Positions 28,911 to 37,162 of a stretch of DNA of 64,000 bases are shown here, one piece after another. Position numbers and translations under genes: made by a program. The notes beneath the pieces were generated by a model, which was given only the letters and a program-made list of their open reading frames with translations, searched no databases and had not been told where the DNA came from. The number at the start of each line of letters is the position of its first letter. Position 1 is the stretch's first letter. The DNA comes from Ideonella sp. (lineage in GTDB: Bacteria; Pseudomonadota; Gammaproteobacteria; Burkholderiales; Burkholderiaceae_C). The stretch spans positions 18,008 to 82,007 of the forward strand of contig JADKIA010000026.1 in the NCBI GenBank assembly GCA_016721465.1. The letters run 5' to 3'.

Positions 28911-30092
28911 TCACATGGTCTCGGCGAACAGCTCGCGGCCAATCAGCATGCGCCGAATCTCCGAGGTGCCGGCGCCGATCTCGTAGAGTTTGGCATCGCG
29001 CCACAGTCGACCCAGCGGGTATTCGTTGATGTAGCCGTTGCCGCCGAAGATCTGTACGCCCTCGCCCGCCATCCAGGTGGCCTTTTCGGCACACCAGAGG
29101 ATCACGCTGGCGCAGTCCTTGCGCACCTGGCGAACATGCTCGCTGCCCAGTTTGTCGAGATTCTTGCCCACCGTGTAGGCGAAGGCGCGTCCGGCCTGCA
29201 GCACGGTGTACATGTCGGCCACCTTGCCCTGGATGAGCTGGAACTCGCCGATGCTCTGGCCGAATTGCTTGCGGTCGTGGATGTAGGGCATCACGTTGTC
29301 CATCACCGATTGCATGATGCCGATCGGGCCCGCCGACAGCACGGCGCGCTCGTAGTCCAGGCCACTCATCAGCACGCGTGCGCCGCCGCCCAGCTGGCCC
29401 AGGATGTTGGCCGCAGGCACCTCCACGTTCTGGAACACCAACTCGCCGGTGGAGCTGCCGCGCATGCCCAGCTTGTCGAGCTTTTGCGCGATCGAAAAGC
29501 CCTTCATGCCCTTCTCGATCAGGAAGGCCGTGACGCCACGCGCGCCGAGCTCGGGCTCGGTCTTCGCGTAGACCACCAGGGTGTCGGCATCGGGGCCGTT
29601 GGTGATCCAGAACTTCGAGCCGTTGAGCAGGTAGTAGCCGCCCTTGTCCTCTGCCTTGAGCTTCATGCTGATCACGTCGGAGCCGGCGCCGGGCTCGCTC
29701 ATGGCCAGCGCACCCACGTGCTCGCCACTGACGAGCTTGGGCAGGTAGCGCGCCTTTTGCGACTCGCTGCCGTTGCGCTTGATCTGGTTGACGCACAGGT
29801 TGCTGTGCGCGCCGTAGCTCAGGCCCACCGAGGCCGAGGCACGGGAGATTTCCTCCATCGCGATCATTTGCGCCAGATAGCCCATGTTGGCGCCACCGTA
29901 CTGCTCGGGCACGGTGATGCCCAGCACGCCCAGCTCGCCCATCTTGCGCCACAGGTCCATCGGGAACTGGTCGCTGCGGTCGATCTCCGCCGCCCGCGGC
30001 GCGATCTCGGCCAGTGCAAAGGCCCGCACCGCGTCGCGCAGCGCGTCGATGTCTTCGCCGAGTTGGAAATCGAGTCCGGGCAGCTGGCTCAT
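28911..30092 (-). CDS. ivd: Isovaleryl-CoA dehydrogenase
   Basis: 393 residues. FAD/substrate loop LAMSEPGAGSDVISMKLKAE, GSKFWITNGPDADTLVVYAK, the isovaleryl-type catalytic Glu in SGLDYERAVLSAGPIG, and C-terminal GNGYINEYPLGRLWRDAKLYEIGAG with TSEIRRMLIGREL. It oxidises isovaleryl-CoA to 3-methylcrotonyl-CoA, the first committed step after leucine deamination. It follows the thioesterase gene by 60 nt and precedes carbonic anhydrase and thiolase; a LiuR-type operator stands at the head of the set. Confidence 0.95.
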   Translation of the reverse strand: MSQLPGLDFQLGEDIDALRDAVRAFALAEIAPRAAEIDRSDQFPMDLWRKMGELGVLGITVPEQYGGANMGYLAQMIAMEEISRASASVGLSYGAHSNLCVNQIKRNGSESQKARYLPKLVSGEHVGALAMSEPGAGSDVISMKLKAEDKGGYYLLNGSKFWITNGPDADTLVVYAKTEPELGARGVTAFLIEKGMKGFSIAQKLDKLGMRGSSTGELVFQNVEVPAANILGQLGGGARVLMSGLDYERAVLSAGPIGIMQSVMDNVMPYIHDRKQFGQSIGEFQLIQGKVADMYTVLQAGRAFAYTVGKNLDKLGSEHVRQVRKDCASVILWCAEKATWMAGEGVQIFGGNGYINEYPLGRLWRDAKLYEIGAGTSEIRRMLIGRELFAETM

Positions 30093-30152
30093 GAGGGGGT
30101 CTCCTGCGGGTGGTTTGAATCGTTGGGGGTGTCTGGGGCCATGCGCCGCTGG

Positions 30153-30617
30153 CTAGTGCCGGACGCCATCGCGGCCGGTCACGGTCATCAGCGTGGCGGT
30201 CATCGTGGCCACCAGGCTGGGCTGGCCATCGGGCCCCGGCTGCCAGCAGCGCGCATCCGCCACGCTGATGGTACGACCAGCCTTGGTCACCTCGGCCTCG
30301 CAGCGCAGCAGCGGTCCGCGGGCAGGCGCCAGCAGGTTGAGCTTGAACTCGATCGTGAGCACGGCGGCATCGGCGGGCATCAGCGTGGACGCCGCGTAGC
30401 CGCAGGCCGAATCCATCGCCGCAGCCACCATGCCGGCGTGAACGAAGCCGTGCTGCTGGCTCACCTGCGCCGAATGCGGCAGCAGCACCACCACGCGGCC
30501 CGGCCCGACCTGCCCCAGCGTGGCACCCATCGTGGCCATGGCGCCCTGCTTGGCAAACGAGGCGCGCACGCGCGCATCGAAGTCGGCATCGGGAGGGGCG
30601 GTGAGGCGACGAGACAC
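30153..30617 (-). CDS. PaaI-family hotdog thioesterase
   Basis: 154 residues with the hotdog signature QHGFVHAGMVAAAMDSACGYAA, whose Gly-His-Ala-Gly and acidic residue form the active site, and LTIEFKLNLLAPARG. It would hydrolyse short acyl-CoA esters, perhaps relieving CoA sequestration during branched-chain acid breakdown. It is the first gene after the operator at 30636-30651 and so probably the first gene of the isovalerate operon. Confidence 0.88.
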   Translation of the reverse strand: MSRRLTAPPDADFDARVRASFAKQGAMATMGATLGQVGPGRVVVLLPHSAQVSQQHGFVHAGMVAAAMDSACGYAASTLMPADAAVLTIEFKLNLLAPARGPLLRCEAEVTKAGRTISVADARCWQPGPDGQPSLVATMTATLMTVTGRDGVRH

Positions 30618-30635
30618 GGCGGGCCTTGATTGACG

Positions 30636-30651
30636 TTGACGTAAACGTCAA
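30636..30651. promoter_or_regulatory. LiuR-type palindromic operator
   Basis: TTGACGT-AA-ACGTCAA, a perfect 7+7 dyad with two central bases, 19 nt upstream of the thioesterase ATG. An additional TTGACG half lies overlapping on its left (30630-30635). The same dyad occurs before the MerR gene. MerR-family LiuR regulators of beta/gamma-proteobacteria bind sites of this style near branched-chain amino-acid genes. Confidence 0.8.
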
Positions 30652-30744
30652 TCATAGCGGGGCCGGCGCGTGCTGGCGCAACAAGGCCGGCGAATGCTGG
30701 GGGCTTTGTCTGAACGGTGACAGCGCCGCCTGCGGCTCTCCGAG

Positions 30745-31164
30745 TCAACGGCGTTTGGCGGCCATGGGCATCTTGGCCAGCAGGCTGCGGCAGCGCTGCT
30801 CGTGCTGAGCGATCTCGGCCAGGGTGATCTCGATGTCCTCACGCTGCTGTTCGAGGTTGTGACGGTGCAGGGCCAACGCAGCCTGGAAAGCCTGCAGTTG
30901 CGGGGCGGTGTCCGACTCGCTGTCGTACATGGTGACCAGTTGCAGGATGTCCTGCAACGCGAAGCCCAGCCGCTTGCCGCGCAGCGTGAGCTTCAGGCGT
31001 GTGCGGTCGCGCTGCGTGTAAACGCGGTTGCGGCCCTGCCGCGCCGGAGCGAGCAGGCCCACGTCTTCATAGAAACGGATGGCACGCGGGGTGACGTCGA
31101 ACTCGTGCGCGAGTTCGGTGATCGTGAAAGTCTTGGCTTCGCGGGCCGCGGCGCTGGCGCTCAT
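30745..31164 (-). CDS. liuR: MerR-family regulator of leucine/isovalerate catabolism (LiuR-like)
   Basis: 139 residues. MerR winged helix ITELAHEFDVTPRAIRFYEDVGLL, then RNRVYTQRDRTRLKLTLRGKRLGFALQDI and a coiled coil ending in EIAQHEQRCRSLLAKMP. It lacks the metal-binding cysteines of metal-sensing MerR proteins. Position beside isovaleryl-CoA dehydrogenase and the two matching palindromes support LiuR function, including autoregulation through 31178-31193. The ligand is probably a branched acyl-CoA or acid, by family. Confidence 0.88.
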   Translation of the reverse strand: MSASAAAREAKTFTITELAHEFDVTPRAIRFYEDVGLLAPARQGRNRVYTQRDRTRLKLTLRGKRLGFALQDILQLVTMYDSESDTAPQLQAFQAALALHRHNLEQQREDIEITLAEIAQHEQRCRSLLAKMPMAAKRR

Positions 31165-31177
31165 CGTGTTGGTGCAA

Positions 31178-31193
31178 TTGACGTGAACGTCAA
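31178..31193. promoter_or_regulatory. LiuR-type palindromic operator, autoregulatory
   Basis: TTGACGT-GA-ACGTCAA; with flanks the dyad extends to 20 bp (31176-31195, AATTGACGT...ACGTCAATT). It ends 14 nt upstream of the regulator's ATG, so it overlaps its promoter or leader. Confidence 0.8.
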
Positions 31194-31331
31194 TTTACCC
31201 GAATTGAGCGATTGCGCGCCACGGCCGGCACGGGAAGCGACTGCACCGCGCCGGAATCAGGCGCCGGCGCCGAGATGGCCGGGCAGGCCGATCGTCCCCC
31301 ACGCGAGGCGGCAACGCCGCCTGGGGCGCGC

Positions 31332-31538
31332 TCAGTTCGACGCGGCAGAGGCGGGCGCAGCCGCTGCGGTGGGTGCGGTCGACGAGGCTGGTGCCGCGGC
31401 CGATGCCGGCTCAGCGGTGTGGGCCGGCGTGGAAACCTCGTGCTTTTCACCACCCATGTCGACGTTGCCGCCGCCCTTCTTCAGCACAAACAGCGCGACG
31501 GCGGCGAAAACGACGAAGGCGAGCAGCAGCTTCCACAT
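31332..31538 (-). CDS. Small single-pass membrane protein, unknown
   Basis: 68 residues with an AGGA site before the ATG. Residues 3-19 form one transmembrane helix (KLLLAFVVFAAVALFVL), followed by a short Lys/Gly linker and a 40-residue tail rich in Ala, Ser, Pro and Thr. Such Ala/Pro-rich tails are low-complexity and give no functional clue. Standalone gene between the MerR regulator and the peptidase gene. Confidence 0.65.
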   Translation of the reverse strand: MWKLLLAFVVFAAVALFVLKKGGGNVDMGGEKHEVSTPAHTAEPASAAAPASSTAPTAAAAPASAASN

Positions 31539-31681
31539 GGTGCGAATCCTGGTTGGGCTTTGGGGAATGTCGATGGTAGCGGCTTGGCCGCGCCCCCCGG
31601 CATGGGCCGGCATCATCGGCAGCCCGGCTGACCGGGCTCTGACGGCCCCGCCGCCATCCCTCGGCCAGGGGTTCAGCCCGG

Positions 31682-32635
31682 CTATTCGAGCGCGGGCAAC
31701 ACCTCGTCGCGCAGGGCCCCGCGGCTGCGTTCGAAATCGGGCAGCACCGAGCGCACCACGTCCCAGAACGCCGAGCTGTGGTTCATCTCGCGCAGGTGGG
31801 CCAGCTCGTGCGTGACCACATAGTCGATCACCGGCATCGCGAAGTGGATGAGGCGCCAGTTCAGGCGCACCGAGCCGTCGGCGCTGGCGCTGCCCCAGCG
31901 CGTGGCGGCAGAGCTGAGCGACATGCGGCGCACGCGCACCCCGAGCGCCTGCGCAAAGTGCTCGCAGCGGGCCTCGAAGACGCGTCGTGCCTGGCGCTGC
32001 AGCCAGCTTTGCACCGCCTCGCGGATCTGGTCCTGCGAGGCGCTCTGGGGCAGGCCCAGGTGCAGCGTCAGGCTCGGCACGCCGGGCAGGCCGCCCCCGC
32101 CCGGATCGAGCACCGCACCGGTGACGCGCGGGTCGAGCACCAGGATGACGGTCTCCCCCAGGAAGGGCAGGCTGGTGCCGTCGCGCCACTCGATGCGTGC
32201 GGCCTGCAGGCGATCGGAGCGTTCACGCTGCTCGTGCAGTTTGCGCAGGATCCAGCCGGCCTTGGCCTGCAAGGCCTGGTCCACTTCGTTCATCGACACC
32301 CAGCGCGGGGCACTCACGCTCAGGCCCTCGGTGCCGACCACGAAGCCGATGCTGCGGCGCCTGGCGCGGCGAAACTCATAGCCCACCCGGTGCTCGCCCA
32401 GCGTGACCTGACGGTGCGCACGCGGATGGTGGAAGCGGGGGGGATTGATCGCGGATGCGGTGGGCATCGGCATGGGGGTAGGCTCAGCGCCAGGTGTCGG
32501 GACGGGCGACGTCACGTTGGGCGGTGGCACGGGCAGCGGCCCCGACGTGGCCGGGCGCGGCCCCGGGGGCGCCGACGGCGCCGCATCGAACAGCGACAGC
32601 TGGTGCGGATCGGTGTCTCGGCTCGGCCTGTCCAT
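31682..32635 (-). CDS. YgjP/SprT-like zinc metallopeptidase-fold protein
   Basis: 317 residues. Residues 1-75 are a Pro/Thr-rich low-complexity leader (PPPNVTSPVPTPGAEPTPMP). The DUF45/YgjP domain follows, with RRARRRSIGFVV, SAATRWGSASADGSVRLNWRL and the zinc motif VVTHELAHLREMNHSSAFW (HELAH with a third His). The family resembles WLM/SprT metallopeptidases, but physiological substrates are unknown. Downstream end of a run of minus-strand genes that begins at corC. Confidence 0.85.
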   Translation of the reverse strand: MDRPSRDTDPHQLSLFDAAPSAPPGPRPATSGPLPVPPPNVTSPVPTPGAEPTPMPMPTASAINPPRFHHPRAHRQVTLGEHRVGYEFRRARRRSIGFVVGTEGLSVSAPRWVSMNEVDQALQAKAGWILRKLHEQRERSDRLQAARIEWRDGTSLPFLGETVILVLDPRVTGAVLDPGGGGLPGVPSLTLHLGLPQSASQDQIREAVQSWLQRQARRVFEARCEHFAQALGVRVRRMSLSSAATRWGSASADGSVRLNWRLIHFAMPVIDYVVTHELAHLREMNHSSAFWDVVRSVLPDFERSRGALRDEVLPALE

Positions 32636-32680
32636 GCGGCCGGATTCTACGAAGAACTGGCCCGGCGACCGGGGCCACGC

Positions 32681-33430
32681 TCAGCGATAGGCCTCGGGAT
32701 CCAGGCGCCGCATCTCGGCCTCGATCCAGGCCTCCACCTCGCGCATCAGTTCATCCGGTTCGCGACCGGCGGACGGGATTGGGCGGCCGATGGAGATGTC
32801 CACCACGCCGGGCCTCAGCAGAAAACTCTTGCGCGGCCAGCAGCGGGCGGATGTGGCCGCAATGGGCACGATGGGCACGCCGCATTCCACCGCCAGGCGG
32901 CTGGCGCCATTCTTGTAGCTGCCCTTGGCGCCGCGTGCGATGCGCGTGCCCTCGGGAAACATGATGACCCAGTGGCCCTTGGACATCAGCCGGCGGCCTT
33001 GCTCGGCCACGCGGGCCCAGGCCTGCGCGCGCTTGCTGCGGTCGATGTGGATCATGTCCATCCGGGCCATGGCCCAGCCGAAGAAGGGCACGTACAGCAA
33101 CTCGCGCTTGAACACATAGGCCAGCGGGTGTGACATCAGCGAGGGGTAGGCGAAGGTCTCCCAGGTGGATTGGTGCTTGGACGCCAGGACCAGGCCGGCC
33201 ATGGCATCGGCCTTGGTCGGCAGGTGCTCCATGCCCTGGATGCGGTGGCGCACGCCACAGATCACCCGCGCACCCCAGATGGCCGTGCCCAGCCATCCGG
33301 CGCACATCCAGTAGACGACATTGCCGCGCGCCCCGATGGACACCAGCACCACGGCCAGTGCCCAGGGGATCACGGTGATCACCAGGAACAACACGAACAG
33401 CAAGGATCGCACTGCGGACAAGGCTCTCAT
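32681..33430 (-). CDS. plsC: 1-acyl-sn-glycerol-3-phosphate acyltransferase
   Basis: 249 residues. N-terminal membrane helix VRSLLFVLFLVITVIPWALA. The acyltransferase motif is KHQSTWET, an H(x)4E variant of the usual H(x)4D, then VFKRELLYVPFFGWAM and FPEGTRIARG. VPIVPIAATSARCWP forms the last block. It adds the second acyl chain to make phosphatidic acid at the inner membrane. The start overlaps the gmhB stop (ATGA). Confidence 0.9.
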   Translation of the reverse strand: MRALSAVRSLLFVLFLVITVIPWALAVVLVSIGARGNVVYWMCAGWLGTAIWGARVICGVRHRIQGMEHLPTKADAMAGLVLASKHQSTWETFAYPSLMSHPLAYVFKRELLYVPFFGWAMARMDMIHIDRSKRAQAWARVAEQGRRLMSKGHWVIMFPEGTRIARGAKGSYKNGASRLAVECGVPIVPIAATSARCWPRKSFLLRPGVVDISIGRPIPSAGREPDELMREVEAWIEAEMRRLDPEAYR

Positions 33431-34026
33431 CGCAACTCACCCAGGCCGGAAATCGCCACGTTGTCACGTCGCAGCAGGTGGTCCGCAAACCCAGCCAGGT
33501 CGGCGTGCATCCGACTGCCAGGCACCTGCGCAAGGATCTGCGCCAGTTGTTCCGAATCCAACTTGGCCGCCCGGCCCGTGCGCAACAGGTGCGGCTCGCA
33601 ACCTGCCGCATGCGCAGCCTGCAGGTCGCGCAGGGTGTCGGACAACATCGGCACCAGGTGCAGGTCGATGCCATAGCGCCGACCGATTTCCGTCACCAGG
33701 CCAGGCAGCGGCTTGCGGCAATCGCAATGGTCTTCCGGGGTGTGCGGGCAGAAGAACACCGCATCCACGCGCCCACCCACCGCCGCCAGGCAATGCGCCA
33801 TGTGCGCATGAACCGCATTGACCGAGGCCATGTCGATCATGCCGCGACCGATGCCGCTCTGGTTCGTGGCCACCACCACATGCCAGCCACTCTGGTTGAG
33901 CCGCGCGACGGCCTCCAGCGCGCCGGGAATCGGTGTCCACTCCTGCGGGGACTTGACGTGGTCGTCTCGAAACTCGTTGAGGATGCCGTCCCGGCCGAGG
34001 ATCACCAACTTCACGACATGTTGCAT
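33427..34026 (-). CDS. gmhB: GmhB-like HAD phosphatase with altered nucleophile position
   Basis: 199 residues of the D,D-heptose 1,7-bisphosphate phosphatase family. HAD motif II region VVVATNQSGIGRG, the zinc loop CPHTPEDHCDCRKP (Cys-His-Cys-Cys), and motif IV VPMLSDTLRDLQAAHAAG are present. Motif I reads LVILGRDGILN, where the family has a DxD pair; the first Asp, the nucleophile, is Gly here, while the second Asp remains. As read, this should abolish phosphoaspartate chemistry. Also, motif IV usually carries GD; here it is SD. Coupled to plsC and just downstream of glyS. Function as heptose phosphatase is therefore doubtful. Confidence 0.85.
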   Translation of the reverse strand: MQHVVKLVILGRDGILNEFRDDHVKSPQEWTPIPGALEAVARLNQSGWHVVVATNQSGIGRGMIDMASVNAVHAHMAHCLAAVGGRVDAVFFCPHTPEDHCDCRKPLPGLVTEIGRRYGIDLHLVPMLSDTLRDLQAAHAAGCEPHLLRTGRAAKLDSEQLAQILAQVPGSRMHADLAGFADHLLRRDNVAISGLGELR

Positions 34027-34054
34027 CAGCGGACCTCGGTGGGGTTGGGCACGG

Positions 34055-36175
34055 TCAGGCCGCCAGGCGCGACAGATCGGCCACGCGGTTCATCGCCGCG
34101 TGCAGCGTGGCCAGCAGGGCCAGCCGGTTGGCGCGCAACGCAGGGTCGTCGGCATTGACCATCACGCCATCGAAGAAGGCATCGACCGGACCGCGCAGGG
34201 CGGCCAGCGCCTGCAGCGAACCGGTGTGGTCACCGGCCGAGAACGCGGCCTCCGCCTTGGGGGCGATGGCTTGCAGGGCCTGGTAGAGCGCGGCCTCGGC
34301 GGGCTCCTTCAGCTGCGCCACGTCCACCGCGACACGGCCCCCGGCATCGGACTTCTTCAGGATGTTGCCCACGCGCTTGTTGGCGGCCGACAGCGCAGAG
34401 GCTTCGGGCAGCGCGGCGAAGCTGCGCACGGCAGCCAGGCGCTTCGGGAACTCGACCCAGAGGTTCGGGCGAGCCTCCACCACGGCGTCCACCTCTTGGG
34501 CGCTGTAGCCCTGATCGCGCAGGTAGCCGACGAGGCGTTCCTTCATGAAACCGTTGACCTCGGCATGCGCCTGCGCCAGGTGGCTCGGCAAGGCCTGAAA
34601 GGTCTCGCCGATGAGCTCGGCCAGGCCGAGCGACAACTGGGCCTCGATGAGCATGCGGATGATGCCCAGGGCGTGCCGGCGCAGCGCGAACGGGTCCTTG
34701 TCGCCGGTGGGGATCTGGCCGATGCCGAACATGCCGCACAGGGTGTTCAGCTTGTCGGCCAGGGCCACGGCCAACCCCACCGGGTTGCGCGGCAATGCAT
34801 CGCCGGCGAAGCGCGGCTTGTAGTGGTCCTCCACGGCGAATGCGATCGCCTCGGGCTCACCGTCATGTCGTGCGTAGTAGCCGCCCATGATGCCCTGCAG
34901 CTCCGGGAACTCGCCGACCATGTCGGTCAGCAGGTCGGCCTTGGCAAGCAGGGCGGCACGATCGGCCTGTTCGGCAAGCACTGGGCCACCCAACCGCTGG
35001 CCAATCGCCCGGGCCACGGCCCGCACCTGAGCCATCCGCGCGCCCTGCGTGCCGAGCTTGTTGTGATAGACCACCTTGTCCAGGCCCGACACCCGCTCGG
35101 CAAGCGGCTTCTTGCGGTCCTGGTCGAAGAAGAACTTGGCATCGGCCAGGCGCGGGCGCACCACGCGCTCGTTGCCACCGATCACCTGCGACGCGTCGGC
35201 CGGGCGGATGTTGCTGACCACCAGGAATTGGTGCGTCAACCGGCCCTGCCCATCGAGCAGCGGGAAGTACTTCTGGTTGGCCTTCATGGTCAGGATCAGA
35301 CACTCGGCCGGCACCTGCAGGAACTGCTCCTCGAAACGGCACAGCAGCACGTTGGGCCGCTCCACCAGCGCCGTCACTTCATCGAGCAGCGCGTCGTCGT
35401 CGATGGGCTTGAGGCCCTCCGCGGCGGCCTTCTCGCCCAGCTGGCGCACGATCTCGGCGCGACGCTCGGCGAAGCTGGCGATCACGGCCCCTTCGTCGCG
35501 CAACTGCGCGGCGTAGCTGTCGGCATCGCGCAGGACCACCGGGTTCACGCTGGCCTCGAAGCGATGGCCCTGTGTGTCGCGGCCAGCTTCCAGCCCCAGC
35601 ACAGAAATGGGCACCACATCGGCCCCATGCAGGGCCACCAGGCCATGGGCCGGGCGAACGAAATGCACGGTGGTCCAGCCGGGACGCACGCCCTCGCCGC
35701 CTTCGAGCTGGTAGCTCATCACCTTGGGAATCGGCAGCTTCGCCAAGGCTTCCTCGATGGCGCGCTGCAGGCCATCGGCCAGCGTGGCGCCGGGCACCAG
35801 GTTGTCCAGGAACAGTGCCTCGGCCTTGCCGTCCATGGCCCGCTTGAGCTGGGGCACCACCGACGCATCCGCGCCGAGCGCGGCCAGCTTCTTCAACAGG
35901 GCTGGCGTGGCGCCGCCGTTGGCGTCCAGTGCCACCGCCACCGGCATCAGCTTTTGCTGCATCGCGCGGTCAGCGGCCTTGTCGGCCACGGCTGCGACAT
36001 GCACCCCCAACCGACGAGGTGAGGCAAAGGGCATGACCACCGCATCGGCCGTGGCCAGGCCTTGCGACTTGAGCGACGCGGCCAATGCGGCCGCAAACGC
36101 CTCGCCCAGCTTCTTCAAGGCCTTGGGCGGCAGTTCTTCAACGAACAACTCGACCAGCAGGTTTTTCGCACTCAT
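34055..36175 (-). CDS. glyS: Glycyl-tRNA synthetase beta subunit
   Basis: 706 residues, the usual length of the bacterial alpha2beta2 enzyme's tRNA-binding subunit. The N-terminus SAKNLLVELFVEELPPKALK and core segments LTMKANQKYFPLLD and VSNIRPADASQVIGGNERVVRPRLADAKFF are diagnostic. The C-terminal anticodon-binding (DALR-like) part ends in MVNADDPALRANRLALLATLHAAMNRVADLS. ATG at 36175 is three bases after the glyQ stop; a GTG at 36178 is also possible. Pairs with GlyQ to charge tRNA-Gly. Confidence 0.97.
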   Translation of the reverse strand: MSAKNLLVELFVEELPPKALKKLGEAFAAALAASLKSQGLATADAVVMPFASPRRLGVHVAAVADKAADRAMQQKLMPVAVALDANGGATPALLKKLAALGADASVVPQLKRAMDGKAEALFLDNLVPGATLADGLQRAIEEALAKLPIPKVMSYQLEGGEGVRPGWTTVHFVRPAHGLVALHGADVVPISVLGLEAGRDTQGHRFEASVNPVVLRDADSYAAQLRDEGAVIASFAERRAEIVRQLGEKAAAEGLKPIDDDALLDEVTALVERPNVLLCRFEEQFLQVPAECLILTMKANQKYFPLLDGQGRLTHQFLVVSNIRPADASQVIGGNERVVRPRLADAKFFFDQDRKKPLAERVSGLDKVVYHNKLGTQGARMAQVRAVARAIGQRLGGPVLAEQADRAALLAKADLLTDMVGEFPELQGIMGGYYARHDGEPEAIAFAVEDHYKPRFAGDALPRNPVGLAVALADKLNTLCGMFGIGQIPTGDKDPFALRRHALGIIRMLIEAQLSLGLAELIGETFQALPSHLAQAHAEVNGFMKERLVGYLRDQGYSAQEVDAVVEARPNLWVEFPKRLAAVRSFAALPEASALSAANKRVGNILKKSDAGGRVAVDVAQLKEPAEAALYQALQAIAPKAEAAFSAGDHTGSLQALAALRGPVDAFFDGVMVNADDPALRANRLALLATLHAAMNRVADLSRLAA

Positions 36176-36178
36176 CAC

Positions 36179-37099
36179 TCAGGCCGCCTTCTTCAGTTCG
36201 ATGGCGGCCAGGACTTCCTCGGCCCAATCTTTCGGCGCCATCGGAAAGCCCAGGCGGGCGCGGCTGTCCACATAGCTCTGCGCCACGGCGCGGGCCAGGT
36301 TGCGGATGCGGCCGATGTAGGCCGCGCGCTCGGTGACACTGATGGCGCCACGCGCGTCCAGCAGGTTGAAGGTGTGGCCGGCCTTGAGCAACTGCTCGTA
36401 GGCGGGCAGCGCGAGTTGCTGCGTCATCAAGTACTGGCTCTGTTTCTCGTGCGCACCGAAGGCCAGCAACAGGAATTCGACATCGCTGTGCTCGAAGTTG
36501 TAGGTGCTTTGCTCCACTTCGTTCTGGTGGTAGACGTCGCCGTACTTCAATCCGTCGGTCCAGGCCAGGTCGTAGACGTTGTCGACGCCTTGAAGGTACA
36601 TGGCCAGGCGCTCGAGGCCGTAGGTGATCTCGCCGGTGATGGGCTTGCAGTCGATGCCGCCCACCTGCTGGAAGTAGGTGAACTGCGTCACCTCCATGCC
36701 GTTGAGCCACACCTCCCAGCCCAGGCCCCAGCAGCCGAGCGTGGGGTTCTCCCAATCGTCCTCGACAAAGCGGATGTCGTTGCGCTTGAGATCGAAACCG
36801 ACGGCTTCGAGCGAGCCCAGGTACAACTCCAGGATGTTGGCCGGTGCGGGCTTGAGCACCACCTGGTACTGGTAGTAGTGCTGCAGGCGGTTGGGGTTGT
36901 CGCCGTAACGGCCGTCCTTGGGGCGGCGGCTGGGCTGCACGTAGGCGGCCTTCCAGGGCTCGGGACCGAGCGCACGCAGAAAGGTCGCCGTGTGGCTGGT
37001 GCCTGCACCAACCTCCATGTCGTAGGGCTGCAGCAGGGCACAGCCCTGGTGGGCCCAGTAGTCCTGGAGGCGAAGAATGAGTTGCTGAAAGGTGAGCAT
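36179..37099 (-). CDS. glyQ: Glycyl-tRNA synthetase alpha subunit
   Basis: 306 residues from the ATG at 37099. The class II catalytic subunit starts LTFQQLILRLQDYWAHQGC. Motif 2 region ATFLRALGPEPWKAAYVQPS, RPKDGRYGDNPNRLQHYYQ and motif 3 region ITYGLERLAMYLQGVDNVYD are all present. A 16-codon longer version does not match the family start. Followed immediately by glyS. Together they ligate glycine to its tRNA in the cytosol. Confidence 0.97.
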   Translation of the reverse strand: MLTFQQLILRLQDYWAHQGCALLQPYDMEVGAGTSHTATFLRALGPEPWKAAYVQPSRRPKDGRYGDNPNRLQHYYQYQVVLKPAPANILELYLGSLEAVGFDLKRNDIRFVEDDWENPTLGCWGLGWEVWLNGMEVTQFTYFQQVGGIDCKPITGEITYGLERLAMYLQGVDNVYDLAWTDGLKYGDVYHQNEVEQSTYNFEHSDVEFLLLAFGAHEKQSQYLMTQQLALPAYEQLLKAGHTFNLLDARGAISVTERAAYIGRIRNLARAVAQSYVDSRARLGFPMAPKDWAEEVLAAIELKKAA

Positions 37100-37162
37100 G
37101 GGCGCGCACGGCGGCTGCCAAGGGGAACCTGCGAGTTTAACGGGCACCCCGTGCGGTCGCGC

